From contig NC_092806.1 of the NCBI RefSeq assembly GCF_040954645.1, positions 108,336,731 through 108,400,730 of the forward strand: a DNA stretch of 64,000 nt, written 5' to 3'. The stretch comes from Diabrotica undecimpunctata (Eukaryota > Arthropoda > Insecta > Coleoptera > Chrysomelidae). Of the stretch, positions 11,260 through 23,560 are shown piece after piece. The first letter of the stretch is position 1. Each line of letters starts with the position of its first letter. Under the pieces are notes generated by a model. The model did not search any database, was not told where the DNA came from, and was given only the letters and a program-made list of their open reading frames with translations. Position numbers and translations under genes: made by a program.

Positions 11260-13190
11260 TTTTTATGTTTCTTTGTCACCTGATTCATACAAAATCGATA
11301 GAAAAGTGTGATTAGAAGTAGGAGTGGTAATATCAAACACTGAAAAATAAAAAAATTCATTTTTGTAATTAATGATTTCTCTGTTCAAACCATCTTTTTT
11401 GCGTCCGGTCTAATGACGAATATTTGGGAAACTGTATTCGTATTGCATATTGTTTTTATAATGCGTCCTCCAAATAATACAATAGCAGTTTTTGTGAGTT
11501 TAATATTAAAGTTATTGTTTGCACATTACATATTTTTATTTTTATACTTCTTGCATTGAAACAGCAGGTGTAATCTTAAATCTCGCTTTTGAGTCGATTG
11601 TTTTTATATAATATTTAATAAAATACAATACTCCTCTCGCTCTCAACTTTGGTTCACTGTTATCAAGCTATTATAAACGCGCTTTCAATGCAATAAGAAA
11701 TGTCGTTAATGAAGCTAAAATCGACATTTAAACTTATATGTGCCTAATATGTATCTGTATATAAAAAAATTAATCCTGTGACTAATACAATATGTTTAAG
11801 GCCATCTGCTTTCTCTACACAATATTATTATTTTAAAAACTACTTAATATCAGGTTAGGAGCTTGTTTCTACTAAAAAGAGAAAACCGAACTATTTCTAA
11901 TAGCGACAGACGACATATATTCTTTTTTCCTCTTAGAAAATAACGAAGAATTTACTTGCATTTCCTCCGAGTTCATCTTATCTGAATGAGCAAACAATTT
12001 TCTTTGATGGCCCGATCCTCAGTCGCTATTTGGGGACTCTGCTGCTACCGTTTAAAAGAAAGGCGGAAAATCTCCGAACGAAAATACAATATCAGAATTC
12101 AGCTGAAATCCCACTCCCCAAATTACCATATCCAAGATTTATTTTCAATGGAAAAACGACATGAAGAAGATCATGCACGCCTTCGAGGATGGTGGGGCGG
12201 CAGGCGAGAGTCAGAAATGTAATACAGTGAATATTATCTGCTTTTTCTCCATTTTTTAGTCATTCTTGTATGAATTTTTCAACTATAGTATACAGTAACT
12301 TACATAGGATAAATAAATAAAGAGATAAACATAAGTATCAATATAAATAAATACGCTTTCACATTGTACGAGGTACACTCAAATTTTCTTAACTTATTCA
12401 CATTTAGTAAGAAAATTTTAGTAAATGTTACAAATATGCAGTAAATCATAACATTTTAAAAGAAAATACCTAAATGACTGGTAAACCTAAATTGTTTCCA
12501 ATAACCTTTTGTTATAAACCGGTACTACTACACAAAACTGGCTTATTTTATATGTTTTTTATTTATGATGTCCATTAGAATAGAATTATAGAATTTAATT
12601 AATATTCAATCTATCACTACAACAAAAGGTAGCTTTTAGACTGTCTGCTCAAGATACATATTTTATATGTCAATGTATAATAAGCTGAACACCCATATAC
12701 AAAACTTTAGCATAAATGAGCGTTCCATACACGCCATATTAACAACAGACTTACAACCGGAATCATTTGATTTTACTATTTTACTACACCATTTTGATAA
12801 TATTATTTACCAAATTTTGTGAATTGTATTGTAAAATGTAATTTTTTGTAGAAGAAAAACGTTGCGTGTGTACCTAGTGTTAACATACATGCAACTTTTT
12901 CTGCTAATGGGTTATACTTATAAACGATATTCCTTGCAACGTTTTTAATCTAGAAGAATATAAGCAATATTAAAATATCCTAGAATTACAGTTAATTGAA
13001 AATACGAAAAACTGAAAAGTAAAAATAAATTATTCTCATTAAAACTAACATACTAGATAAACAAAATGGGATTAAGTTGCATATGCAGTAAATTTACAAT
13101 AAAATGATCTATATTGTTCGTCTAAACATTCAGTCATTTTTAGCAAGTCTGTTTTTTCTTTCTTATCTTCTTGGTCTCTTTAGTAAAGGT
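11260..13190. other. Spacer, no gene recognised
   Basis: AT-rich. I could not find a piggyBac right terminus (an inverted repeat of the candidate left end followed by TTAA). A 78-codon open frame at 11986-12222 has no domain I recognise and no homologue elsewhere in the window, so I do not call it a gene. Confidence 0.5.
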
Positions 13191-13199
13191 GATGTCTGC

Positions 13200-15064
13200 C
13201 ATGGTTGCAGGATATTATGCGTTTATCTTATCCATAGAACAATCGGTTCATTGACTGTGACCTTTATCCAACTTGCTTCTGTTATTTTAATGTTGTCTTT
13301 TTTAATTTAACTCTCAACTGAGGTCAAGTCAACAAAATTTTCCTGTTTCGCTTTATCTACTTCAAAAGGTTTTTTTGATCTTGCTGATTTGATGAGCTTA
13401 AGTACATGTTGAGACAAATATAGCTGATTGCTTTTTTATCTTTTTTATAAGGGCAAAATCCCTATCACAGGGTAAAAAGCTGTATCCGGATAATAAAATT
13501 TTTTTATTTGGTTTCGAAAATTAGTTTACGATTTTATTATCAGATGTCGCTACATTGCGTCTATACGAAGCCATGTTAGAGTTGCTTCCTAAGACAGAAA
13601 AGATTTATTTCACGTTCAGAGCGATTGCGAAAGCCGTTCTGATGAAGCCTATTAGGCCGAAATCCGTATAAGCGGATGCACAAGCGCCCTGTACGTGAAA
13701 TCAAATTTTAACTGTCTTTTCCTTGATTTTATCTTCCAGTTATCATTTTGACCGACACATCGATCAGACCATAGTATAGTAAGTTTTTATTTTTCTCCAA
13801 CCTCTAGTTTCTTTAAATTCTCAAGAACATACCTTAAAATACAAGAAGATATTTCAGCACTACCCCTCTAGGCTACAGTTTTATGCCAGCAACACATGGT
13901 AGCTTCAGAGGTTCCCATATTGTGGATAGCAAAATTGTAATTCGCGGACTGACGCTGGTAATAAACATTGGAATGTGATAAGTTAGGTATAAAAGTTACT
14001 TGCTGCAAATCCACAAAACATAAAACAATCACATTAAAATTCAACTTCGCTGTTTCTTCATTAGCTTTCAAAGATAAAAACACGCATTCTGCTTTTCGGT
14101 GATGAAGCTCGGATTCAATTTAAACCTGCTTTCGTTCTTCCTCTTTCTCTGTAGCCCTCAGTTTTATAAAAATGTTATCATTTAGTTTGCAAGTATCATA
14201 ACAAAGAACTCCAAAACGCAAATTTTTGAATATTTCTCTGTAAGTATGAAATTTTCCTTCTGGATACAATATTTTAAATAAGTCAAACATTTTGTTAATG
14301 TTTAGGTCAGGATTAAGGCACTGTTTTTTGTTGGTTTTAAGAATAGTTAGTTTCTTAAGATCGAAAAGACGAAATATGTTGTCTAATTAGGTCTTTTACA
14401 GACTTTTTGGTTTTTGTTGGACAAACGTGTTTTGCAAGACAGTCAAGCAACTTTGATTTGAATTGATGTTTTCATATAAAATTTAAACCCTGCGTTTTGT
14501 TATATAATTAGTTTTACAAAACATTTTTTTGTATACCTGTTGTCTTTTTTCAGTAATCAACAAAAAGTATTTTACAGGACACTGACCTTTTGGTGTGGCT
14601 TCATCTACCCTCCTTCTCTTTGGCTCCTCTACTTCCATAAATAACCTCAAATATTGTAACTGTTCATTATATGTTTTCTTATAGAAATCATTAAGTAAGT
14701 TTTGTCCCATTTTAACGGTAATTAACTGACATGCGTTGAACAAACATGCACAAGATCTAGCCTAAACCGTAAATATGAGTTTACAGATTTTTAACAAATA
14801 TAACATTTTTCCACTTACCACATTGGGAGGCAATTTTTCTGGAACAGGAACATTTTTATAATTTTTGTAAGCTTGTCCGCTGTTTTTTAAGCGCTTCCGC
14901 TTTTCTTTTACCCAGTTTTCAAAATTTATTTTACGTTTTTTACCCTTATTTAGATGATTTAAGACACGTCTTTTAGACGATAACTCTACACACTCCGCCA
15001 TGTTTAATGCACAAGTAACGTTTTTCCTCTCGCGCCGTGTTTTGTAGTTTTGCAAAGACGGCAT
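13200..15064 (-). pseudogene. SD-GQN family transposase-like gene, intron-containing, broken
   Basis: Minus-strand gene of the same family as the copies at 51.6-53.2 kb and 53.6-55.2 kb. The N-terminus (15064) starts MPSLQNYKTRRERKN and is basic. Then comes a short Cys cluster, interrupted by a likely 57-nt intron at 14762-14818 (GTAAGT donor after PPNV, TTTAG acceptor before ARSCACLFNAC). Next are a KYFLLITEKRQQVYKKMF block, DLNINKMFDLF and the C...C region near 14150, and the core that ends in MCCWHKTVA. After an in-frame stop near 13866 the frame continues RGSAEISSC and LWSDRCVGQND, the family signature. A hammerhead-like repeat (13560-13740) interrupts the 3' part, which resumes with HVLKLIKSARSKKPFEV. 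Several frameshifts make it a pseudogene. No TIRs found. Confidence 0.75.
13600..13710 (+). ncRNA. Hammerhead-like motif inside an inserted repeat
   Basis: Core boxes in order: CTGATGA (near 13639), a hairpin GCCT-ATT-AGGC, CGAAA, then a 5-bp stem ATCCG/CGGAT with a 6-nt loop. Flanking sequences ATTTCACGT and ACGTGAAAT form an outer 9-bp stem. This is a type-I hammerhead layout. The base expected at the cleavage position appears to be G, which hammerheads do not accept, so this copy is probably inactive. It sits within a repeat inserted in the SD-GQN pseudogene. Confidence 0.5.
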
Positions 15065-15199
15065 AAATTGAAATTAATTGTAATAGATGGTGTTACTAGT
15101 TTGTTTAATGCATAAAGAACGTTTTTCACTGAAACATCACTTTATCAAAATTTGTCGCTTACAAGGTTTCTCCACACAGGTCTTCTATTGTTGATTAGC
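15065..15199. other. Upstream flank of the SD-GQN pseudogene
   Basis: Short AT-rich gap with no open frame or inverted repeat partner that I could match. Confidence 0.5.
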
Positions 15200-15882
15200 T
15201 AGTGATGAGTTGAGAATAAAAATAGTACATAATGATATTATCTGGTCCTTTATGAAAACCAAACTCGTATTCCATCAGCATAACCTTCTTTTTCAAAAAA
15301 CTACCTTCTTCTGTTTTGCTGACCACCATAAGTGCAAAGCTTTAGCCCGGACTCAACACATATTTTAGTCAATCTGTACGTAAGTCGTTGCAACTTTTTT
15401 TTATTGGATGCAATCAGTACCGTGTCGTCTGCATATCTGAAATTGTTGACATTAATCCCGTTGATTTTAATGATTGCATCTTCACCTAAGGTTTCTTTAA
15501 AAATAAATTCGGAGTACATATTAAAAAGTAGAGGCGATAAAATAAACACCTACCTCATTCCACTTCGTATTTTCACTGCTTCCGTCGCACTACGACCATT
15601 TCGTATGTTTGCACATTGGTGCCAATACATAATACGGAGGTCTTATTCATTAATTCTCACCTGTTTTAAGATACCTATCAGTTTTTCGTGGTTGACCTGG
15701 TCAAAGGCCCTTTTGAAGTCGATAAATAACGTATATACTGGTTGTTCTATATTATTACATCTTTTAACCAGAACCTGCAAACTAAATAATGCTTCTAGTA
15801 CTAAGGTTGTTTCTGAAACCAAACTGTGTTTCGCTCAGTTCTACTTCTATTTTGCTGTTAATTCTCAAGTGCAGTATTCTTA
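15200..15882 (-). pseudogene. LINE RT, 3' segment of a minus-strand copy
   Basis: Second piece of the minus-strand LINE that starts near 17074. It reads LSETQFGFRNNLSTR near 15830, the LSPLLFNMYSEF block near 15525, and NFRYADDTVLIASN near 15430, the RT catalytic box. It runs out near 15200 in another frame (LMVVSKTEEG near 15320). It is separated from its 5' part by a plus-strand LINE inserted at 15883-16471. When that insert and one copy of the 10-bp TSD are ignored, the frame runs straight from KIFLRIL into HLRINSK, so the host LINE was intact here at the time of insertion. The 3' end is not clear. Confidence 0.78.
15873..15882. repeat. LINE target-site duplication, left copy
   Basis: AGTATTCTTA, repeated exactly at 16472-16481, flanking the plus-strand LINE fragment. 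Confidence 0.88.
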
Positions 15883-16471
15883 TCGATCGAGTTAGCAAAT
15901 ACAAATATTTAGGCACTTTTATAAATGAAGACAACGATAGCTCAGCAGAAATCAAAATAAGAATAAAAAAAGCCAGATCCATATTCACTAAAATGAAGAG
16001 AGTATTCTGCGGAAGAGATTTGAGCCTTAAAATGAAACTTCGCCTGATGAGATGTTACGTACTTTCTGTGCTGTTCTACGAAATGGAGTCATGGACGTTA
16101 AAAAAGATTGATACCAAAAAATTAGAGGCATTTGAACTGTGGATGTATCGCAGAATCCTGAGAATATCATGGACCGAGAGAGTCACAAATGTCAAGGTCT
16201 TGAGAAGAATGAACAAAGAAAAGGAAGTTATATTTACGATCAAAAAACGTAAACTGCAATACTTGGGACACATTACAAGAGGCGAAAGATATGAACTGCT
16301 TCGAATAATTATGCAAGGGAAAATAGCAGAAAAAAGGTCCATAGGAAGAAGACGAAACTCCTGGCTAAAGAATCTACGGGAATGGTATAGCTGTAGCAGT
16401 CAGCAGTTTCGAAAATACGTATAGCCCTGATGATCGCCAACCTTCGGAACGAAGATGGCACTTGAAGAAGA
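15883..16471 (+). mobile_element. 589-bp 5'-truncated LINE nested in an opposite-strand LINE
   Basis: Plus-strand LINE 3' end: RVSKYKYLGTFINED, the thumb and C-terminal domain (SWTLKKIDTKK, WMYRRILRISWTERV, GRRRNSWLKNL), then a short 3' UTR ending CACTTGAAGAAGAA. It is flanked by the perfect 10-bp repeat AGTATTCTTA. One open frame covers nearly the whole insert, so it is younger than its host. Its tail matches the copies ending at 10814, 25930, 43779 and 47411, which defines one LINE family with a (GAA)n terminus. Relative to the 47.3-kb fragment it lacks about 16 bp near 16396. Confidence 0.9.
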
Positions 16472-16481
16472 AGTATTCTTA

Positions 16482-17074
16482 AGAAAATTTTCAGTACAGG
16501 GCTTAAAAAATTTTTTATTATATGGCTCATTAGACTGATAGTGCGATGATCGCTACATTGTTTAGCCTTTTTTTTTTCATTTTTCAGATGACTTATGTCG
16601 TCTTTACTACTGGTCGCTGTGGATGCATAAACTTGGATCAGAATAATATACACTGGCTTTGAGTTTAATTACATTATGATGACTCTGTCTGAAATTTAAC
16701 TTACAACTAACTTATTTGTATTGAATGCAACGCCATTCCGGTGGTTATTGCCTTCTTCTCCGGAGTAGAATACGTCGTGGTCGTCTATGCTACATTTATC
16801 AGTCCCCGACCAGCGTATCTCGCTTATCCCATGGCCTGGTATATTTGAGCCTTAGCATTTCACGTATGGTGTTTTGTGTCCTACCGGGCTTGTAGAGACT
16901 TCTCACGTTCCATGTGCCTAATCGCATACCGAATTTTATTTTTATTTTTTTTTCTATTCCCACATGGATTTTGCTGGATAACGACATGGGAAGCTCTGTG
17001 TGCTTGTCTTTTTCTGCCGGATCTTGGTGTCCGAGGACTATGATTAGTATAGACCTTTCCTCATCATATGTCAA
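16482..17074 (-). pseudogene. LINE endonuclease and RT start, internally deleted
   Basis: 5' part of the minus-strand LINE. It starts with the AP-endonuclease signature MRLGTWNVRSLYKPGR (near 16925), continues with an RWSGTDKCSIDDHD-like endonuclease block near 16790 after a frameshift, and a QVYASTATSSKDD block near 16615. It then jumps directly to the RT block QCSDHRTISLMSHIIK near 16550. The end of the endonuclease and the RT fingers are missing, so there is an internal deletion near 16580. The stretch upstream to about 17331 is probably the element's 5' leader, but I cannot prove it. Confidence 0.75.
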
Positions 17075-17469
17075 TGCTCTTATGAATGAACTAGGGAATA
17101 CTAATTAAGTGGTTTGGCGTTGCCTTCCACATCGAAGTGACACAGTCCAGTTTCATGCATATCCAGGATCATTTCCTCTGCAACTTGAGTTATTACTGAT
17201 AATCGCTGCTGCCCTTTATCAGGAAGGGATAGGAAAAAGGTCAATAGATTTTTGAAGGATAAAGAGTAAAGTTGAGGGACAAAAAAGTATAAAAAAACTA
17301 AATACACAACTGAAAAATGAATGATTAACAAATCAATCGGTTTAAAAAAATGGTCTTGGTAACTGTTTATATTGAAAAGTTTATTTGACTAAAACAATGA
17401 CATTGTCTTCGTTTATAGACATCCTTCTTCTTTCTTTATAGAAGCAATTTTGCTTTTTTATTGGCAGGT

Positions 17470-17800
17470 TGTTGCTTCTATGGAAGATTGATTCTCCTTC
17501 TCTTGTGCGGTTGGTCGATACTTCTTGTAATACTTGGTATTTTACCGACTATTGCATTGGCAATTCTACTAATGTGATTGTTCCAATCTTTTTTAGCGTA
17601 CTTCCTGTAATTCTTCTGAGTATTCTCATTTCTACTACTTCCAGTATTATCTACTTCTTGGCTGGATCGGGTCTAGTTTATGATGTGTTTGTTAATATTG
17701 GTCTATACTGGCCTCGTAGATTTTTAATTGCATCTCACACTTATTGTGTCAGTTACACTATGCACTGTTATTAGGGAATCCTGCTTATCTCTTGGATCTT
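17470..17800 (-). pseudogene. LINE C-terminal fragment, second family
   Basis: Minus-strand reading in two frames gives the RT C-terminal block EVVEMRILRRITG near 17620 and then WNNHISRI and a GRP-like basic tail ending near 17480. This matches the family at 21.8-23.6 kb (its counterpart there is MLEIAEMKTLTKI). Only the last third survives and it is frame-broken. The plus-strand open frame overlapping it is a shadow. Confidence 0.6.
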
Positions 17801-17829
17801 TGTGCTTGATCTCTTATTTCTTTTCTAAC

Positions 17830-19262
17830 GTCTCCATATCTGGGGAATTTAAAGATGATACTCGACCTGACATTATACGAGAAGAAATCAAATATAAAAT
17901 AAAGCACACTAAAAGTGGTAAATCTCCCGGACCTGATGAAGTTTCCATCGAATTACTCAAAATTGTGGAAATTAAATTTATTGACCTTTTTTAGATATAT
18001 ATAATACTATATATAAAAAACTAATAATACCTACAAAATGGCTCTAATCAACAGCTGTAATCATGGCCTCAATCAGTCATATTGTGAAACTGTTTTAAAA
18101 GCCGTAGTTACATGAAGGCATAAGTAATACACAAATTGGATTTAGAAAAGGTTTGGGAACACGGGATGTACTGTTTGCAGTGAGTGAGTGTTTTTTCGCA
18201 GAGATGCCTAAATATAAATTAGAAAGTATATGTCTGTTTCATTGATTTTGAGAAGGAATTAGACAGAGTGCAGCATAATTGGCTTAAAGAAATTTTGTTA
18301 AATAAAAACATTGAACGTAGAGACATAAGAATTATATGTAACCTTAACTGGAATCAAACAACGAAAGTAAAAGCTCAAAAAGAACTAACTGAGGAGGTCC
18401 TAATTCGTCATGGGATGCTCTAAGGGTGTATTTTATGACCATTTGTTGTTTAATTTAAACAGTGAAGTCAACTCAGAATAAACGCTGGCCGAAGTCAATG
18501 AGGGCCTAATAATAAACGGTGAGCCACTGAATAACATAAGATATGCTGGCGTTACCGTTCTTCTGGCGAGAACATTTTAGAAGAACTGCAACACCTTGCT
18601 TAACAGCTACTTATAAATTGCAATTATTACTACTACTAAATAAATTGCAATTATTATGGACTTAAAATAAATTTGAAGGGAACCAAGTTCATGGTATTTA
18701 AAAAAGCACAAAACATTTAGTATTAGACAACACAGAAGTTGAAAAAATATTTTCATACAAAAGAAATAAGATACCTCATTGAAATTGCACGGTCAACTTT
18801 TTACAGAATAAAAAACTCTTCTGTAATTGCAATATCAATATAGCGCTCCGGATAATAATGCTTCAATGCTATAATTTTTCCGCTCTTTTGTATAAGGTTG
18901 AGGCCTGGACAATACTAAAACAAACCAATATTTAAAACCAGGAATCATTTAAAATGTCAAGGATAGATCGCAAACAAACGCACAAGTTCTCGAACAACTA
19001 GAAACATAATGCGAAATTTTAATTTCTATAAAAATTAGAAGTTGAACTACGTAAAGCACATCATGAGAGGTGAAAAATATAAAACATTGAGTAATATAAT
19101 GCAGGGCAAAATCAAAGGTAAAAGAAGCGCAGGAAGACGTTAAATCTCGTGGCTACGCAATCTTCGTGAAAACTTTGAATGCAGTTCAATTGAACTATTT
19201 AAGCGCGTAACTAACAAAATTTTAATTGCCAGAATGATTATGGCAATTATGGGAATGATGCC
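17830..19262 (+). pseudogene. Heavily decayed LINE RT
   Basis: Plus-strand LINE remnant. Readable blocks are KSGKSPGPDEVSIELLK near 17915, TQIGFRKGLGTRDVLF near 18130, a degraded FIDFEK block near 18240, the YADD region (reduced to RYAG) near 18540, and the terminal block HIMRGEKYKTLSNIMQGK then GRR-stop-ISWLRNLREN near 19050-19180. More than ten stops and frameshifts are present. The 3' 275 bp of this LINE are part of the tandem duplication that starts at 18986. It is directly followed by a (TA)n tract. Confidence 0.72.
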
Positions 19263-19339
19263 AGTTATAAAATATTGTTGTATCTTTCGTTGTCAGGCAT
19301 ATTTTAATTTTATAGATCTTAATAATTTATAAGTAAATA

Positions 19340-19565
<226 letters not shown>

Positions 19566-20168
19566 CTTGTTTTTCGGTCACTTGGTTTAAATATAGTTCA
19601 CTAATAGTCCTATTGCTTATTTTTTGTTTTTATTCGTAATACCTAAGTCGAACGAGAGAAACCAACAGGGCGAGTTATAGATTGAACATATACATTTATC
19701 CTCGCTTTATGATGGTCGTATGTTATATAGAGGTCATCGTTTATGCAGAAAGCAACAACGCTCAAGAACCAAAAACAAAACTCCTAATAGGGAAACCGTG
19801 TCGGCCTAATAAAGCGTTCTCGAACAACTAGAAACATAATGCGAAATTTTAATTTCTATAAAAATTAGAAGTTGAACTACGTAAAGCACATCATGAGAGG
19901 TGAAAAATATAAAACATTGAGTAATATAATGCAGGGCAAAATCAAAGGTAAAAGAAGCGCAGGAAGACGTTAAATCTCGTGGCTACGCAATCTTCGTGAA
20001 AACTTTGAATGCAGTTCAATTGAACTATTTAAGCGCGTAACTAACAAAATTTTAATTGCCAGAATGATTATGGCAATTATGGGAATGATGCCAGTTATAA
20101 AATATTGTTGTATCTTTCGTTGTCAGGCATATTTTAATTTTATAGATCTTAATAATTTATAAGTAAAT

Positions 20169-20399
<231 letters not shown>

Positions 20400-20649
20400 C
20401 TTGTTTTTCGGTCACTTGGTTTAAATATAGTTCACTAATAGTCCTATTGCTTATTTTTTGTTTTTATTCGTAATACCTAAGTCGAACGAGAGAAACCAAC
20501 AGGGCGAGTTATAGATTGAACATATACATTCATCCTCGCTTTATGATGGTCGTATGTTATATAGAGGTCATCGTTTATGCAGAAAGCAACAACGCCCAAG
20601 AACCAAAAACAAAACTCCTAATAGGGAAACCGTGTCGGCCTAATAAAGC

Positions 20650-21784
20650 AATACACAAAGTTTGGGTAGAGATCCATCATAAACTTTTTTGCCGACGGGC
20701 AGTATAACTATTTTAAGTTCCAGGTCATATGCAAATAAAAAAAACAGACAATTTTAACATTGTGAGTAATTATTATTACATATTAATTAAAAATGGCTTA
20801 TCATACCTAACTCTCTTGTAATCTTTCATTTATATTCGGGTATTTAAATATTGTCTGTCATCGTGTGTGATATCAATGGTAACTAATGTTTATGTTTTTT
20901 TATTATTATTTTTATTGCACATTTTTAGCTAATCATAAGCTTTGATTTTAGCAGCTAATGGTCCCAATTTTTACGAAACTAAAAACATTAGTTCGACATT
21001 TGTGGCAACTCCCCTAACTGATGAACCCCCTAACCTTAAAAGATAAAAATTAAAGAGGAAATCCTACACTAGTTCATTACAAGATGAAGACGTGCAATTC
21101 GCGTGATATAACATTCTAGCATTCTGATTCAGCGGCGAATATCGTGATAAAGGTAAAATAATTGTTGGCTGTAATTTGCCTGGTGGAATACGGCGGGTTT
21201 TGGAGTCACGCCTCCTTGCACACGAATCCTCTTCCCCAGAGTGTAGTTCAAACCGACACTATGACAGGACCGATGTAGGAATTTAGAAACTTTGGCGAAA
21301 ACTAACTAATATTTACTGTTTAACGTCTAAAATACTATTAACAGTGTCTATATTATTAACCGCGAAAAAAATTAACCAAAAAATAAGTGGAACTTTGTCA
21401 CTATGCATTTTTAGATGCATAGCGAAGTAGTAATCATTGAACAAATCAAGAGCACTGAATAATATACCGTATTGCATTTTTAATATACTCGTAGTTTTCT
21501 TAAAGTAATTTTCCCTTATGGCGTTTATCAGGATATTGGTATCAAATGTGCACAACTGTGTACAATAAATTTGCAATTAAACGTCAATTATTTGATGAAT
21601 ACGATTGTGATATTAAAAATAGCTTGATAAATAAAATAACAAAAGTACCTGAAGCACTGTAAGTACCCCAGATAGATGAAAATGATGAACTATTTAAAAA
21701 TTTAATAGCTCACTCTAGAAAATATTTTGAGTTTTACTTACACACGCCATTCTTCTTTTTCTTGTTGTAATATAGACATTAGTC
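20650..21784. other. Spacer, no gene recognised
   Basis: AT-rich with a more GC-balanced patch at about 21110-21270. The minus-strand open frame at 21313-21576 has no recognised motif. No inverted repeats were matched. Confidence 0.5.
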
Positions 21785-23560
21785 TGTTTTTCAATGTGAC
21801 TCCAGTAAGTTGTCGTTCATATACCCCATACAGTCTTTGATATACCCCACTTTGAATCTCGGTCGAAAATTTGTACTTTTAGCTCTGTTCCATGGTATCT
21901 CGCCATCGATTTTTGTCAGGGTTTTCATCTCCGCTATTTCTAGCATTCCTTTTGTCTTCTCTACGTATGTCATTACTAATCTGATGTTTTTTTTGTAAAT
22001 TTTGCCTTTAATTTTGTTTTTGATATTTTTATTTCTCCATATTATTTCATTCAGGTATTCTGCGGCTCTGCTTGCCTTATTCGTTTAATTTTCCACTTCT
22101 TTTTTAAACTTTCTGTAGCTAGATAGTGTGGTGGCCAGATATTTAAACTCCATAACTTCTTCTATTATCCTGTTTCTCCATCTCCAATTTACATCTTAGT
22201 AGATTTGCTGTTTGCTTATTAGATTTTTGGGGTAAAATTATCGTGTTCAATTTTTTAATAGTTATATAAAATTTGTAAAGCATACATTGCAGATCATCTT
22301 TACTTTTAGAGATTAGTATTGCTTCGTTTCCATAGCAGATTAAGTTGTGTTTCTTAGATTTCGTCTTACTTACTTTTTTATTATTTCCTTTATGATCAGG
22401 TTAAATTAAAGACGGCTCAGAGAAGGCCCATGTCTTATTCAATTGTGGGTGTCTAGTCTCAATTGGGTGAGTTAATTCTTCTTCTACTTTTACTTTTATT
22501 GTGTTGTTTAATTATATATGTTAGATCGTTTTAATTACTCCTAGATGTATACCTTACGTACAATAAGTCTATTTTTACCTTGTCAAATGCCCTTCAGGCC
22601 CACGAAATATAAAGATGCCTGTTTGCACTTGCCATATTATAAATATAACCATGTTAATGCATGTTTTTTCTTATTTAACACATTATTTTTCTTCTGCAAG
22701 TATCATGATTTAATCCAGTTTATTTGTTATTACTTTGGTTGGTAATTTTAGTGTTGTGTCAAACAGGTTCATTTATCTGTAGTTTTGCGAGTCTGATTTA
22801 TCCTTTTTCTCTCTCTATTCTTGTAATATTCTGTTTTGTTCTATTTTTAGATTAGTTTTAATATTTGTTTGGTTAGATCAGGTTATCTGTGATTTAAGAA
22901 TTCTTTCAGTATTCTGTCCCGTCCTGGCAATTTACTCTTTTAATTTTAATTTTCTTAATCCTTTGAAGAGAGAAACTTAATGTTTCTCTCCTCAAAGTTT
23001 TTTTTTTCGCTATAGTCACTTCTGACGTTGGTGGTTCATTATCGTCACTTTTAACAAATAAAGATCAAAATTAGCCTTCTAATATTTCCTTTTGAATGTG
23101 GCCTGTGTTTATTACATCGTTCATTTCTTTTCCTTATTCTCTGATTATCCTTTATATTTCTCTTTATATTTTATATAAGTCCTGTTGCATTTGTTTTGAT
23201 AAGTCTTTCCTTTTTGTTTTTTTTTTGACTAAAGTATTTGTTTTATTTTGGATTCGTTTATAGTGGTTGCGGTGTGCCTGTTGTGTTTTTTGTGTTCTGT
23301 ATTTTAAAAAACTTTCTTTTTATATTCACATATTGTCTTCACTTCCTCTCTAAATCATGGTTTCCGTTTAATCGTCTCTGATATTCTTTTTCTGTGTAAG
23401 TATTCCGTGGATTCGACTCTGGACCATGTAAAGGCTATGTATGTAGGATATAGTCACTACCTACATCTGCTGAATATTTTTGATCGATATACATATATCT
23501 CTGTTGGTTAAAACATAATCTATCATGGAACTTTAACCACGGATGTTATTGAATGTATTT
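21785..23560 (-). pseudogene. Old LINE: endonuclease tail, RT and C-terminus
   Basis: Minus-strand LINE spread over several frames. Reading 5' to 3': an endonuclease C-terminal ADVGSDY-like block near 23440, a basic connector (RLNGNHDLE near 23350), KIKRVNCQDG near 22930, FVGLKG near 22590 (decayed FVDLEKAFD), EFKYLATTLSSY near 22140, IIWRNKNIKNKIKGKIY near 22000, then the open segment MTYVEKTKGMLEIAEMKTL at 21973-21791. The motifs occur in the right order, but stops and frameshifts are frequent. It is the same family as 17470-17800. Ends are approximate. Confidence 0.65.

Noticed and set aside
11986..12222. 78-codon plus-strand ORF as a host gene
   Set aside because: No recognisable domain, no splice context and no second exon; composition is ordinary for chance frames in this region.
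13104..13310. Small hydrophobic plus-strand protein
   Set aside because: Antisense of the C-terminal part of the minus-strand SD-GQN pseudogene; no independent support.
15300..16475. A twin-primed (5'-inverted) LINE
   Set aside because: A perfect 10-bp TSD surrounds only the plus-strand part, and removing it restores the minus-strand frame, so it is nesting of two copies.
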